From contig NZ_JANUXV010000001.1 of NCBI RefSeq assembly GCF_024814355.1, positions 310,001-374,000 of the forward strand: a DNA stretch of 64,000 nucleotides, given 5' to 3'. Made by a program: the position numbers and the translations under genes. Numbering within the stretch: the stretch's first letter is position 1; every line of letters begins with the position of its first letter. Shown here one piece after another: positions 9,301 through 18,591 of the stretch. The notes below the pieces were generated by a model. It searched no databases, was not told the origin of the DNA, and was given only the letters and a program-made list of their open reading frames with translations. The stretch comes from Gleimia sp. 6138-11-ORH1 (GTDB taxonomy: Bacteria > Actinomycetota > Actinomycetes > Actinomycetales > Actinomycetaceae).

Positions 9301-10605
9301 ATGGGCTTTTTTAAGCGTAATGGCTTCCACAGCCGCGAACAAGTCGCCGCATTCCTAACTGTAGTCTTTTCCGGACAGATAATTTACTCTGCCTTCGAAT
9401 CATTCAAAATCCCTTTCTATCAACGTCTGGTTGAATACTACGGCCTGACTGACACCCAGTTCGGCCTGCTATTTACCATGCTGGGAATCGCCGTATTCTT
9501 CTACATTCCAGCAGGCTGGGTAAATAACCGCTTCAACACCCGCACCATCTTGATGGCCGGGCTGGCCTACCGTTGTGTTACCGCCCTCATCATGATCGGC
9601 TTAAAACCAGCTTTCCCCATCATGTTGGCAATCACCTTCACCTGGGGGATCCTAGATGCCATTTTCTGGCCAGCAGTGGTTAAAGGGGTAGTTCTCTTTT
9701 CCTCGAAAGAAAACAAAGGCTTCGGCCTGGGAACCCTCACTGCCTTCCGCGCCGGTGGGGAAGCCACTCTAAACGGTATCCTGATCGGAATTATGTCCAT
9801 CTTCCACGGTTCCATGCTGGTATTCAAAACAGGGATGATGGTTTACGCACTGCTAACTATCCCCATGATTTTCCTCATCAACCGCTACGTCCCCGCTGAC
9901 CCACAGGAAGACGGCAACGTTTCAGCAGATGCAGAAGTAGTTGAAACTAGCAATAAAGAAGCCCTCGAAGGACTAATCCAAACCCTTAAAATTCCACGCG
10001 TTTGGTTAGCTGGCTTTGCAGGCATGACCGTTTACTGGGTTTACACCACCTTGGTTTACACCACTCCATTTTTCGTGCGCGTCTATGGCATGGACTCTGA
10101 AGTAGCCGCCCTATACGCCACTGTAAACGCGATTATTCTTGGCCTGGGCGGAGGGCTTATGGGCGGGATTATCGCCGATAAAGTCTTTAAATCCTCCGCC
10201 AGAACCCTAGCTGTCACCCTAAGTATTTCCGCGGGATTCCTGCTACTGCTAACTTTAGTAACCAAACAAGGTGGCAACACCTATGTGGCCCTGGGCATCA
10301 TCTCAGCTTTCGTAGTCTTTATTATGATGGCAAAAGGTATCCAACAAGCCCCAGTCGCAGAACTCAACCTACCTAACAACATTATGGGTTCAGCCATGTC
10401 CGTGAACTCATTCATGGCATTTGCCTGTATTCTCTGGGCAACTACTTTAAACGGAATGATTCTTGACGCATACGCAGCTGACCAGGCAACCGGGTTCAAA
10501 GTAATCTTCGTGCTCATGGCAGTAGTTGCTCTGATCGGCGCTGTCCTCTCAGCTTGGCTAGTTTTCCTAAACCGTCGTCACCAGGCAAAACAGTTAGCCT
10601 TATAA
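9301..10605 (+). CDS. Major facilitator superfamily transporter
   Basis: A 434-aa protein with about twelve hydrophobic helices and a central hydrophilic loop (about residues 197-225) rich in Asp, Glu and Asn, the normal MFS 6+6 arrangement. After helix 2 the segment GWVNNRFNTRTILMAG matches the MFS loop-2/3 signature (G-x-x-x-D/N-R-x-x-x-R-x). The YGLTDTQFGLLFTMLG region is common to organic-anion and sugar-phosphate type carriers, but substrate cannot be inferred. It is a single gene with its own promoter and a strong ribosome-binding site, lying between the tRNA and xerC, neither functionally related. Confidence 0.85.
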   Translation: MGFFKRNGFHSREQVAAFLTVVFSGQIIYSAFESFKIPFYQRLVEYYGLTDTQFGLLFTMLGIAVFFYIPAGWVNNRFNTRTILMAGLAYRCVTALIMIGLKPAFPIMLAITFTWGILDAIFWPAVVKGVVLFSSKENKGFGLGTLTAFRAGGEATLNGILIGIMSIFHGSMLVFKTGMMVYALLTIPMIFLINRYVPADPQEDGNVSADAEVVETSNKEALEGLIQTLKIPRVWLAGFAGMTVYWVYTTLVYTTPFFVRVYGMDSEVAALYATVNAIILGLGGGLMGGIIADKVFKSSARTLAVTLSISAGFLLLLTLVTKQGGNTYVALGIISAFVVFIMMAKGIQQAPVAELNLPNNIMGSAMSVNSFMAFACILWATTLNGMILDAYAADQATGFKVIFVLMAVVALIGAVLSAWLVFLNRRHQAKQLAL

Positions 10606-10731
10606 AACGCTGCGTTCAATAACTAAAACACGCATAAATAACTTACGTTAAAACTGTAGGTGAACTGGGTTGGTAAACTTAAACCACGCAGTTCACCTAC
10701 AGACAATTCCCCTAATAAAATGGAGGCGCAG

Positions 10732-11646
10732 ATGGAACTACACGCATCAAATAGCGCCCTCGTAACTGAATTTGCCAACTGGTTAGAGCACGGCAGGGGG
10801 TTTTCTGCCCACACTATCCGCGCCTACGAAAATGATATTAACGCGGCCTTGGAGTTCACTTTCGGGAGCTCCTCATTTGATCCCACAGAGTTTAATGCCG
10901 CTACTTTAAGAGCATTTCTTTCAGCCCGAGTCCGCAAAGGTGACGCGCGCGCCTCAGTTGCTCGCTACGCTGCCAGCCTGCGCCTGTTCGGGAAATGGCT
11001 ATTGAAAAATAGGCTCATCGAAACTGACCCAACTTTAAAATTACGCACCGCGAAAGTTGATAACCACCTGCCGCAAATACTTTCAGTTGAGCAGGTCAAT
11101 AAACTTTTTAGCCACCTAATCGAAACTGCCCAAAATGGGGAAGCGGTGGCAATCCGCGATTGGGTGACCTGTGAACTGCTGTACTCATGCGGAATCCGCG
11201 TTGCCGAGTTAGTAGGAATGAATCTAACCAGCGTTGATGGTTCTGCCCGTAGCCTGCGTGTGTTGGGAAAAGGTAATAAAGAACGAGTGGTGCCCTATGG
11301 GATGCCCGCCCACGAGGCTCTGCGCGCATGGCTGCAGCGGGGGCGCGCGCAGCTGGCTAATGAACGCAGCGGGCAGGCTCTTTTTCTAGGAGAAAAAGGT
11401 GGGCGAGTAGACCAGCGGGTGATTCGCGACCGGTTGGAACGCGCCTGCCGGCAAGCGGGCGTGCCAGTCCTCACTCCTCACGGCTTACGTCACTGCGCTG
11501 CCACTCATATGCTCGAGGGCGGAGCGGATCTACGCACTGTGCAAGATATGCTCGGCCACGCTTCACTGGCCACCACCCAGCGCTACACCCATGTTGATGC
11601 AGTCCGTTTAAGTCAGATTATGCGCCAAGCGCATCCGCGTGCCTGA
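10732..11646 (+). CDS. xerC: Tyrosine recombinase XerC
   Basis: A 304-aa site-specific recombinase that with XerD resolves chromosome dimers at dif. An N-terminal SAM-like core-binding domain (about 5-95) is followed by the catalytic domain. All catalytic residues are present: Arg156 (GIRVAEL), Lys180 (LGKGNKERVVP), His250 and Arg253 (HGLRH), His276 (LGHASLATTQ), and Tyr285 (RYTHV). ATG 10732 has GGAGG five bases upstream, so it is preferred to an in-frame ATG at 10660 that would add 24 unconserved residues. Position upstream of an M23 peptidase and rpsB is the standard actinobacterial place for xerC, although a BCCT gene intervenes here. Confidence 0.93.
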   Translation: MELHASNSALVTEFANWLEHGRGFSAHTIRAYENDINAALEFTFGSSSFDPTEFNAATLRAFLSARVRKGDARASVARYAASLRLFGKWLLKNRLIETDPTLKLRTAKVDNHLPQILSVEQVNKLFSHLIETAQNGEAVAIRDWVTCELLYSCGIRVAELVGMNLTSVDGSARSLRVLGKGNKERVVPYGMPAHEALRAWLQRGRAQLANERSGQALFLGEKGGRVDQRVIRDRLERACRQAGVPVLTPHGLRHCAATHMLEGGADLRTVQDMLGHASLATTQRYTHVDAVRLSQIMRQAHPRA

Positions 11647-11773
11647 AGAGGACGGGAGAAACGGAGCGGAAATCAGTGGCGTGAAATGGCTCCGAAAGTG
11701 GTTAAGAAATTCAAACTAATCTAATAACGGGTAAACTAACTTGAGTAAATAGTTGCCGGCTGAAGGTAATCCA

Positions 11774-13345
11774 GTGAAGAAACCAGATGTGAAGAATCTG
11801 CACGCCACCGCAAGAACACTTAATTTAAAAGTTTTCCTGGGGGCTTCTAGCAGTATTATTCTGATAGCTTCTATCGCCATCTTCTACCCAAAGCAAGTCC
11901 ACGTGGTCTTAGGAAATGCGGTGAGTTGGATCAGCCGCTGGCTGGGATCTTTCTACATAGGTTTAGCGGGCGCTATTTTTGTTTTCGTGCTGGTGCTGGC
12001 ATTTTCCCGGTTTGGGAATGTGCGTTTAGGCGGAGTTGATGCGAAACCAGAGTTCTCTACTTTTGCTTGGGGATCAATGCTATTTGCTGCTGGAATCGGT
12101 ACCGATATCATGTTTTTCGCAGTTGCTGAACCGCTTTACCACTATTTGCAACCCCCGCAGGGGATTGCGCGCACCAGTGAAGCCGCCCGTGAAGCGATCA
12201 CTTGGACACTTTTCCACTATGGGGTTATCGGTTGGGGAATGTATGCGCTAATGGGAATCGCCTTGGCATATTTTGCTTATAACCGGAACCGTCCTTTGGC
12301 GGTGCGTTCTGCTTTAGCTCCGCTTTTGAAAAACCGCTCTGCCGGTTTAGCTGGTGACTTAGTTGATATTGCGGCAATTTTAGGAACTGTTTTTGGGGTG
12401 GCAGCCACTTTAGGGATTGGGGTGGTGCAGCTTAATGTGGGGCTGCAGGTACTTTTTGGAAATGAGATTGGTCTACCTACTCAGATTGCGCTGATTTTAT
12501 TGGCAATCATCATGGTGATTATTTCTGCCACCACCGGGGTAGAAAAAGGGATTCGATTCCTGTCACAACTTAACATTTGGTTGGCGCTGCTCTTAGCTGC
12601 CTGGGTGTTTATTACTGGTGAAACTGACTGGCTGATTCGCAGCATAACGTTAAATATCGGGGATTTTCTGTCTTCTTTCCCCGGGAGAGTGTTAAATACA
12701 TTCGCCTACGATAATCTCACTGAATGGGTGAGTAGTTGGACCTTGTTCTTTTGGGCTTGGTGGATTGCTTGGGCATCTTTTGTAGGTTTATTTTTGGCGC
12801 GTATTTCTAAGGGACGTTCCCTGCGGGAGTTTATTTTTGGAACTATGTTCATTCCGTTTGCCTACGTACTGATGTGGATTTCTATTTTCGGTAACTCAGC
12901 TATTTCGCGGGTAAATGAAGGTGATAATAGTTTCGCTGAAGCAGTTTTGGAAGCTCCGGAGCTGGGTTTTTATCAGCTTTTGGGGAATGTGCCGTTAGCT
13001 CCAGTAGTGATTGGTTTAGCAACTTTTGTGGGGTTGCTTTTCTATGTGACTTCAGCTGATTCAGGTGCTTTGGTAATGGCTAATCTTTCTTCTAATCTGC
13101 CAGATACCTCTGCTGATGCGCACGCTTTAGTGAAGATTTGGTGGGCAGCAGTTACTGGTTTACTAACTGTGGCGATGCTGTTAGTTGATGGTATTCCCGC
13201 GTTGCAAGACGCGACGATTATTATGGGCTTGCCTTTTAGTTTTGTTTTGATCGCGGTGATGGTTGGCTTATATCGGGCGCTTAACGCAGAGTATCCGGCT
13301 CCTCCGATTTATCCAGCTCAGCCGGTGGAAGCCCCTGAGGAATAA
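11774..13345 (+). CDS. BCCT family betaine/choline/carnitine transporter
   Basis: A 523-aa secondary transporter of the betaine-choline-carnitine family, normally Na+ or H+ driven and used for osmolyte or quaternary-ammonium uptake. Twelve hydrophobic segments are apparent. The family signature is EWVSSWTLFFWAWWIAWAS followed by FVGLFLARISKGRSLREF. The N-terminal MFFAVAEPLYHY resembles BetT/BetP. GTG at 11774 is preferred because GAAGG lies 7 bases upstream; a TTG at 11753 is the alternative. The gene is inserted into an otherwise conserved xerC-M23-rpsB neighbourhood and prefers T/G-ending codons, unlike its neighbours. Exact substrate unknown. Confidence 0.93.
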   Translation: MKKPDVKNLHATARTLNLKVFLGASSSIILIASIAIFYPKQVHVVLGNAVSWISRWLGSFYIGLAGAIFVFVLVLAFSRFGNVRLGGVDAKPEFSTFAWGSMLFAAGIGTDIMFFAVAEPLYHYLQPPQGIARTSEAAREAITWTLFHYGVIGWGMYALMGIALAYFAYNRNRPLAVRSALAPLLKNRSAGLAGDLVDIAAILGTVFGVAATLGIGVVQLNVGLQVLFGNEIGLPTQIALILLAIIMVIISATTGVEKGIRFLSQLNIWLALLLAAWVFITGETDWLIRSITLNIGDFLSSFPGRVLNTFAYDNLTEWVSSWTLFFWAWWIAWASFVGLFLARISKGRSLREFIFGTMFIPFAYVLMWISIFGNSAISRVNEGDNSFAEAVLEAPELGFYQLLGNVPLAPVVIGLATFVGLLFYVTSADSGALVMANLSSNLPDTSADAHALVKIWWAAVTGLLTVAMLLVDGIPALQDATIIMGLPFSFVLIAVMVGLYRALNAEYPAPPIYPAQPVEAPEE

Positions 13346-13433
13346 TATTTCTTTTCTTAACCGAATTTTTCCTTAACTGGCTTTGCTTTCCACCAATCTG
13401 GTTAATAAGTGGCTTTCGCATGTCGTGATGGTT

Positions 13434-14021
13434 TTAGCTCGCCGTATGATCAGGTGGATCCTGCCAGGGAAGTAGCCGCGGGGTTCCCACCAGAAATTGC
13501 AGCGGATTTAAGTACTTTCCACCCGGTTTACGTACTCCCCAGTGGAGACAATCGTTTTCATGCCCAGCTACCAAAGTACCTATCGGGTCCCCAGCTTTTA
13601 CCTGTTGCCCTTTAGATACCTGCACCTTAAGTGGCTCAAATGAAGTGCGTAAACCATTAGGCAGCTGGATTGACACTAAATCACGGTCATTTAATTTTCC
13701 CGCATAGATAACTGTCCCACTGGTGGGCGCTGTAATCACTGAGCCAACTGCAGGACATAAATCAACTCCGCGGTGACCACTCAGCCAGTTAAATTCCGGC
13801 GGGTCATATTCTCTCCCGATCCGCAGGGGAAGAGCAGTGGGTGGGCGCCACTGTTCCAGTTCAGAAAACTTGGAAGGCGCAGAAGCCGGTAGGTGAAGCC
13901 AGTTGGCTGTAAAAAATGCTGCCGTCACGGGAAAGAATCCCAATAAAAGGGCGAGGGCGGTGGAAATAGCTTTATTTATTCGCATAGCACTAGATTTAAT
14001 AAACTTTTGGGTAAAAGCCAC
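13434..14021 (-). CDS. Secreted M23 (LytM-like) peptidase
   Basis: A 195-aa protein with an N-terminal membrane/signal segment (MRINKAISTALALLLGF) and a peptidase M23 domain. The first zinc motif is HRGVD (H-x-G-x-D). The second motif, normally H-x-H, is C-L-H-W here, with Cys replacing the first His. CLHWG variants are, as I recall, common among actinobacterial M23 proteins and may or may not be active. Members cut peptidoglycan cross-links or activate hydrolases. The start could be GTG 14021 or ATG 13985, and the latter gives the better signal peptide. It is encoded opposite to rpsB, the usual arrangement in this phylum. Confidence 0.85.
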   Translation of the reverse strand: MAFTQKFIKSSAMRINKAISTALALLLGFFPVTAAFFTANWLHLPASAPSKFSELEQWRPPTALPLRIGREYDPPEFNWLSGHRGVDLCPAVGSVITAPTSGTVIYAGKLNDRDLVSIQLPNGLRTSFEPLKVQVSKGQQVKAGDPIGTLVAGHENDCLHWGVRKPGGKYLNPLQFLVGTPRLLPWQDPPDHTAS

Positions 14022-14261
14022 AGAGAGCTTTTTAGAAAGTGGAAAACTAAGCGAGTTTTTTGCCTGTGTATAAAGTCATATTTTGCGGGGTGGGAAAAAC
14101 TCCTCTCCCCCTGCCAAAACCGCGGAAAATCCGCTATTCTGGGAAAGGCGCTTTCTAAAGCGACTATCGCGCGTCTGGACTGGCAATATCTGCCAGAAAG
14201 TGCAGCGTAGTCTTTCGCTAAGAAAATCTGAGCGAAAGTGCTGAACTTTAGACGCTAGGGG

Positions 14262-14342
14262 CCAACTCAAACCCGAGTTGGTTAAGTAACTAAACTGAGA
14301 AGCAAACTGCTTCTCCTGAAAAAGAGCACCTGCTTTAAGGTG
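14262..14342 (+). promoter_or_regulatory. Structured rpsB leader with three consecutive hairpins
   Basis: The 341-bp stretch 14022-14362 before rpsB has no gene. Its last 100 bases hold three stem-loops: CCAACTC/GAGTTGG (14262-14281), GAGAAGC/GCTTCTC (14297-14315) and CACCT/AGGTG (14327-14342), followed by AAAGGAAC as ribosome-binding site. This suggests an autoregulatory r-protein leader. A possible -10 (TATTCT, 14135-14140) lies about 230 bp upstream of the ATG, implying a long 5' UTR. Confidence 0.45.
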
Positions 14343-14362
14343 TTTGAAAGGAACAAAAGTCC

Positions 14363-15190
14363 ATGGCACTTGTAACCATGCGTCAGCTCCTCGAAAGTGG
14401 CGTACACTTTGGTCACCAGACCCGTACTTGGAACCCAAAGATGAAACGCTTCATCCTGACCGAACGTAACAACATCTACATCATTGACTTGCAGCAGACC
14501 GTTGCAGACATTGATCGCGCTTACGAATTCGTGAAGGAAATTGTTGCACACGGTGGCAACATCCTGTTTGTCGGCACTAAGAAGCAGGCACAGGGCGCGA
14601 TTGAAGAACAGGCTCAGCGAGTTGGTATGCCATACGTAAACCACCGCTGGTTGGGTGGTATGCTCACCAACTTCAACACCGTATTCAAGCGTATCCAGCG
14701 TATGAAGGAACTGGAACAGATTGACTTTGACGACGTAGCATCTTCTGGTCGTACCAAGAAAGAACTGCTCATGATGCGTCGTGAACAGGAAAAACTGGTT
14801 CGTTCTTTGGGCGGTATCCGCGATATGCAGAAGGTACCTTCCGCACTGTGGATCGTTGATACTAAGAAAGAACACCTAGCAATTGCTGAAGCTAAGAAAC
14901 TGAACATTCCAGTTATCGCTATTTTGGACACCAACTGTGATCCAGATGAAGTAGATTACGGAATTCCAGGTAACGATGACGCAATCCGTTCCGTAGGTAT
15001 CCTAACTCGCGTAATCTCTGACGCTGTGGCAGCTGGTCTGGTAGCACGCTCCGAAAAGCGCAACCGCGCCGGAGAAGCTCCTGAAGTAGAGCCAATGGCT
15101 GAATGGGAACGCGATCTGCTGGCAACTGAAGAAGCTCCAGTAGAAGAAGCTGCACAGCCAGAAGCTGCTGCAGAAACCAAAGAAGCCTGA
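14363..15190 (+). CDS. rpsB: 30S ribosomal protein S2
   Basis: RpsB (275 aa) begins [27 protein letters not shown], and [11 protein letters not shown] is diagnostic. It has the acidic Ala/Glu-rich C-terminal tail typical of actinobacterial S2. AAAGGAAC precedes the ATG. It is co-transcribed with tsf (27-bp gap). Codon choice is that of a highly expressed gene (CGT, AAG, GGT) and differs visibly from surrounding genes. Confidence 0.98.
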   Translation: MALVTMRQLLESGVHFGHQTRTWNPKMKRFILTERNNIYIIDLQQTVADIDRAYEFVKEIVAHGGNILFVGTKKQAQGAIEEQAQRVGMPYVNHRWLGGMLTNFNTVFKRIQRMKELEQIDFDDVASSGRTKKELLMMRREQEKLVRSLGGIRDMQKVPSALWIVDTKKEHLAIAEAKKLNIPVIAILDTNCDPDEVDYGIPGNDDAIRSVGILTRVISDAVAAGLVARSEKRNRAGEAPEVEPMAEWERDLLATEEAPVEEAAQPEAAAETKEA

Positions 15191-15217
15191 GTTTTCAACC
15201 TGTAGATAAGGATAAAA

Positions 15218-16048
15218 ATGGCTAACTACACTGCAGCCGACGTTAAGGCTCTGCGCGACCAAACTGGCGCAGGCATGATGGACGTTAAGAAAGCATTAGA
15301 AGAAGCAAACGGCGATAAAGAGAAGGCACTAGAAATTATTCGCCTTTCCGGCCTGAAGTCTTTGGCAAAGCGTGAAGACCGCGTAGCATCCGCAGGTCTA
15401 ATCGTAGGTAAAGTTATCGACGACAAAGTAGGTATCATTGTCGAAGTAAACTCCGAAACTGACTTCGTTGCAAAGAACGAAAAGTTCATTGCTTTCGCAA
15501 ACACCATTTTGGATGCAGCGGTTGAAACCGGTGCAGCTGACCTGGCAACCCTACTGGAAGCACCAGTTGAAGACAAGAAGGTTTCTGACCTGGTTGACAA
15601 CATGGGCGCAGTAATCGGCGAAAAGATCGAAATCCGTAACGTAGTGCGCGTAGAAGGCGACCACGTTGCCCTTTACCTGCACCAGACTTCCGCTGACCTC
15701 CCAGCACAGGTAGGCGTTTTGGTAGCTGGTAATGAAAAACTAGCTAGCCTGGGACGCGACGTAGCAATGCACATTGCAGCGTTCTCCCCAGACTTCGTAG
15801 ACAGCGACAACGTACCTGCTGACGTTGTTGAAAAGGAACGCGAAACTCTGACCAAGCTCACCTTGTCTGAAGGTAAGCCAGAACACATCGTTCCAAAGAT
15901 TGTTGAAGGCCGTCTGGCAGCATTCTTCCAAGAAAACTGCTTGATTGAACAGGACTTCGCTAAAGATCTTTCCAAGAAGGTCAAAGAAGCACTGGCTGAA
16001 GCTGACGCCTCAGTTAAATCTTTCGCTCGCGTTCAGGTTGGCGCCTGA
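15218..16048 (+). CDS. tsf: Translation elongation factor Ts
   Basis: EF-Ts (276 aa) is the guanine-nucleotide exchange factor for EF-Tu. The N-terminal UBA-like module ALRDQTGAGMMDVKKALEEANGD and the TDFVAKN sequence, which contacts the EF-Tu nucleotide site, are present. It follows rpsB in the same operon and is closed by a strong terminator. Confidence 0.98.
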   Translation: MANYTAADVKALRDQTGAGMMDVKKALEEANGDKEKALEIIRLSGLKSLAKREDRVASAGLIVGKVIDDKVGIIVEVNSETDFVAKNEKFIAFANTILDAAVETGAADLATLLEAPVEDKKVSDLVDNMGAVIGEKIEIRNVVRVEGDHVALYLHQTSADLPAQVGVLVAGNEKLASLGRDVAMHIAAFSPDFVDSDNVPADVVEKERETLTKLTLSEGKPEHIVPKIVEGRLAAFFQENCLIEQDFAKDLSKKVKEALAEADASVKSFARVQVGA

Positions 16049-16061
16049 AAATAAGTGAGTA

Positions 16062-16099
16062 AATAGCCCCACCTCCCATTCGGAGGTGGGGCTATTTTT
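16062..16099 (+). terminator. Terminator of rpsB-tsf
   Basis: AATAGCCCCACCTCC, a CATTC loop, GGAGGTGGGGCTATT and further T. A 15-bp perfect stem starting 13 bases after the tsf stop. Confidence 0.93.
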
Positions 16100-16320
16100 A
16101 CACCAAAACAAAGCTACCCACAAAACTTAGGTTCAATGAACCGAAACTCTAATAAACCTTTACATAAGCCCAAAATGACTTAATCTATCGCCACAGACAG
16201 CGAACGAAACAAAACCTCTCTTAGACAGGTATTATAGAAACGGTAGTTAAAGCAGAAACGCCATTTGCTCTGCGCAACCACCACCTTAGTACTTAACTAA
16301 CAAAATACGTTGGAGTAAAC

Positions 16321-17052
16321 ATGACCGTAGAATCAGCAAAGCCGCGTCGCGTCCTTCTCAAACTCTCAGGTGAAGTATTTGGGGGCGGATCCATAGGTCT
16401 TGATCCAAACGTAGTTCGTTCCGTAGCCGCCCAGATCGCCAAAGCAGTAAATCAAGGCGTACAGGTAGCCGTAGTAGTTGGAGGCGGAAACTTTTTCAGA
16501 GGGGCCACCCTATCCCAAAATGGTTTAGACCGCTCCCGCGCAGACTATATGGGAATGCTCGGAACCGTAATGAACGCCCTCGCCCTGCAAGACTTCTTGG
16601 AACAAGAAGGGGTAACCACCCGCGTGCAAACCGCAATCACCATGGGACAAGTAGCCGAACCCTACATTCCCCTCAGAGCAATTCGCCACCTTGAAAAAGG
16701 TCGCGTAGTAGTATTCGGCGCAGGCGCTGGCTTACCATATTTCTCTACTGACACTGTCTCTGCACAACGCGCTTTAGAAACCCGCTGCGATGAACTCCTG
16801 GTAGCAAAAAATGGTGTAGATGGGATTTACACAGACGATCCTCGGAAAAATCCAGATGCGAAACGCATTGACTTCGTTACCTATGCGGACGCTTTAGCCC
16901 AGGGATTAAAAGTCGTTGATGCCGCCGCTTTCTCACTTTGCCAAGACAACAGTCTAAATATGCGCGTATTTGGAATGAACGAACCAGGAGCCGTCACCGC
17001 CGCATTACTGGGCGAAAAAATCGGTACTTTAGTTTCTACTCAAGCACAGTAG
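16321..17052 (+). CDS. pyrH: Uridylate kinase
   Basis: PyrH (243 aa) phosphorylates UMP to [16 protein letters not shown] is the amino-acid-kinase N-terminal motif; [11 protein letters not shown] and the C-terminal [18 protein letters not shown] are typical. GTTGGAG precedes the ATG. Its end is marked by a 15-bp duplication overlapping the stop. It belongs to the conserved pyrH-frr-cdsA-rlmN series. Confidence 0.97.
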   Translation: MTVESAKPRRVLLKLSGEVFGGGSIGLDPNVVRSVAAQIAKAVNQGVQVAVVVGGGNFFRGATLSQNGLDRSRADYMGMLGTVMNALALQDFLEQEGVTTRVQTAITMGQVAEPYIPLRAIRHLEKGRVVVFGAGAGLPYFSTDTVSAQRALETRCDELLVAKNGVDGIYTDDPRKNPDAKRIDFVTYADALAQGLKVVDAAAFSLCQDNSLNMRVFGMNEPGAVTAALLGEKIGTLVSTQAQ

Positions 17053-17071
17053 TATTTACTCAAGCACAGTA
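17037..17071 (+). repeat. 15-bp direct duplication across the pyrH stop
   Basis: TACTCAAGCACAGTA occurs at 17037-17051 and again at 17057-17071. The first copy encodes the last residues of PyrH (ending Thr-Gln-Ala-Gln) and runs into the TAG stop, so a local tandem duplication is likely. Confidence 0.8.
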
Positions 17072-17124
17072 AAAAGTCAAAGCAGAAAAACTTAAATAAC
17101 TAAACTTAACCTAAGGAGAAAAAC

Positions 17125-17682
17125 ATGATCGCAGAAGCGTTACTACTAGCTGAAGAAGGTATGGAAAAAGCACTGGCAGCTACCAAACGCGAATTCGTAA
17201 ACATTCGCACCGGACGCGCCAACCCAGAAGTTTTCAATAGCCTTTTAGTAGATTACTACGGTGCCCCCACTCCACTGCAACAGCTGGCTTCAGTCCAGGT
17301 TCCAGAAGCACGTATGGTACTGGTAAGCCCCTATGATCGTTCCGCCATGGCAACTATCATTACCGCAATTAGAGAATCAGACCTGGGGGTTAATCCCACC
17401 GATGATGGCAACGTAATCCGCTGTACCCTCCCAGCATTAACAGAAGAACGCCGTAAAGAATACGTGAAACTAGCTAAAGCTAAAGCTGAAGAAGGTCGCG
17501 TTTCAGTACGCAACGTTCGCCGTAAAGCGAAAGAAGAACTGGATCGGATTAAGAAAGACGGCGAAGCTGGCGAAGACGAAGTAGAACGCGCAGAAAAAGA
17601 GCTGGAAACACTCACCAAAGGTTTTGTCACCAAGATTGATGCAGAACTAGAAGCTAAGGAAAAGGATCTGCTAACCGTTTAA
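17125..17682 (+). CDS. frr: Ribosome recycling factor
   Basis: RRF (185 aa) splits post-termination ribosomes with EF-G. It has the family's [21 protein letters not shown] and the C-terminal helical region with [28 protein letters not shown] lies 7 bases upstream of the ATG. Normal length; downstream of pyrH as usual. Confidence 0.98.
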   Translation: MIAEALLLAEEGMEKALAATKREFVNIRTGRANPEVFNSLLVDYYGAPTPLQQLASVQVPEARMVLVSPYDRSAMATIITAIRESDLGVNPTDDGNVIRCTLPALTEERRKEYVKLAKAKAEEGRVSVRNVRRKAKEELDRIKKDGEAGEDEVERAEKELETLTKGFVTKIDAELEAKEKDLLTV

Positions 17683-17721
17683 GCAGAACCCCCATTCTCA
17701 ACTCAGTTAAGGCGTATTAAC

Positions 17722-18591
17722 TTGGACTTGCAAAGCATCTACCGTCCCGGACCCACCGAAAACTACGTTCCTTTACCCGCCTCAGGTAAAGCTGGGCGAA
17801 ATCTTCCCGCCGCTATCTCAGTGGGAATGATCCTCTCCGTAGTGACTTTCGGAGCGCTCTGGCTCTCACAAATCGCTTTTTTAGGGCTGATGTGTGTACT
17901 TGCCATAGTGGCTCTTTGGGAACTGGCCGGTGCTTTTGCGCGTAAAGGATACGAAGTAATTCTTCCTCCCGCCTGGGTGGGAAGTATCGGAATGATTATT
18001 TGCGCTTGGACACTCGGGTTAGAAGCCGTTTTAGTGGCGCTTTGCCTAGCCATTATGGCAGCAGCTATTTGGCGAATCATAGATGGAACCGGTGACGGCG
18101 CCATGATGGATATTATGGTGACAACTTTCTCCTTAGTTTACGTTGCCCTCCTAGCCTCATTCGTGGTGTTTATCCTGGCTTCCCCCCACGCCGTACCAGC
18201 TGTAATCCTCTTCATTGCTCTGGCAGTAGCTAATGATCTGGGAGGCTGGGCAGCTGGAATTACCTTTGGTAAACACCCGATGGCGCCAAAAATCTCACCG
18301 AAAAAATCCTGGGAAGGTTTCGCTGGTTCTCTCTTAGCATCTATTGCTGTGGGAATCGCCGGAATGACCTACCTGGGAGCAACCTGGTGGTGGGGAATCA
18401 TTCTTGCGATTTTGACTACTATTGCAGCTACTACCGGCGACTTAGTGGAATCTTTGATTAAACGTGACGTAGGCTTAAAAGATATGTCGAATCTGCTACC
18501 TGGACACGGTGGAATCATGGACCGTATGGATTCACTGTTAATGGTAGCCCCAGTTCTCTATCTTGTATTGCGAGTTGCCCTTCCATGGTGA
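17722..18591 (+). CDS. cdsA: Phosphatidate cytidylyltransferase
   Basis: CdsA (289 aa) makes CDP-diacylglycerol from phosphatidate and CTP in the membrane. It has about seven hydrophobic helices and the C-terminal signature [18 protein letters not shown] followed by IMDRMDSL. The start appears to be TTG 17722, with AAGGCG upstream. It overlaps the rlmN open frame by 7 bp. Part of the frr-cdsA-rlmN series. Confidence 0.93.
   Translation: MDLQSIYRPGPTENYVPLPASGKAGRNLPAAISVGMILSVVTFGALWLSQIAFLGLMCVLAIVALWELAGAFARKGYEVILPPAWVGSIGMIICAWTLGLEAVLVALCLAIMAAAIWRIIDGTGDGAMMDIMVTTFSLVYVALLASFVVFILASPHAVPAVILFIALAVANDLGGWAAGITFGKHPMAPKISPKKSWEGFAGSLLASIAVGIAGMTYLGATWWWGIILAILTTIAATTGDLVESLIKRDVGLKDMSNLLPGHGGIMDRMDSLLMVAPVLYLVLRVALPW

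Noticed and set aside
10623-10814. 63-codon minus-strand frame at the xerC start
   Set aside because: Antisense to xerC and its ribosome-binding site; no supporting feature.
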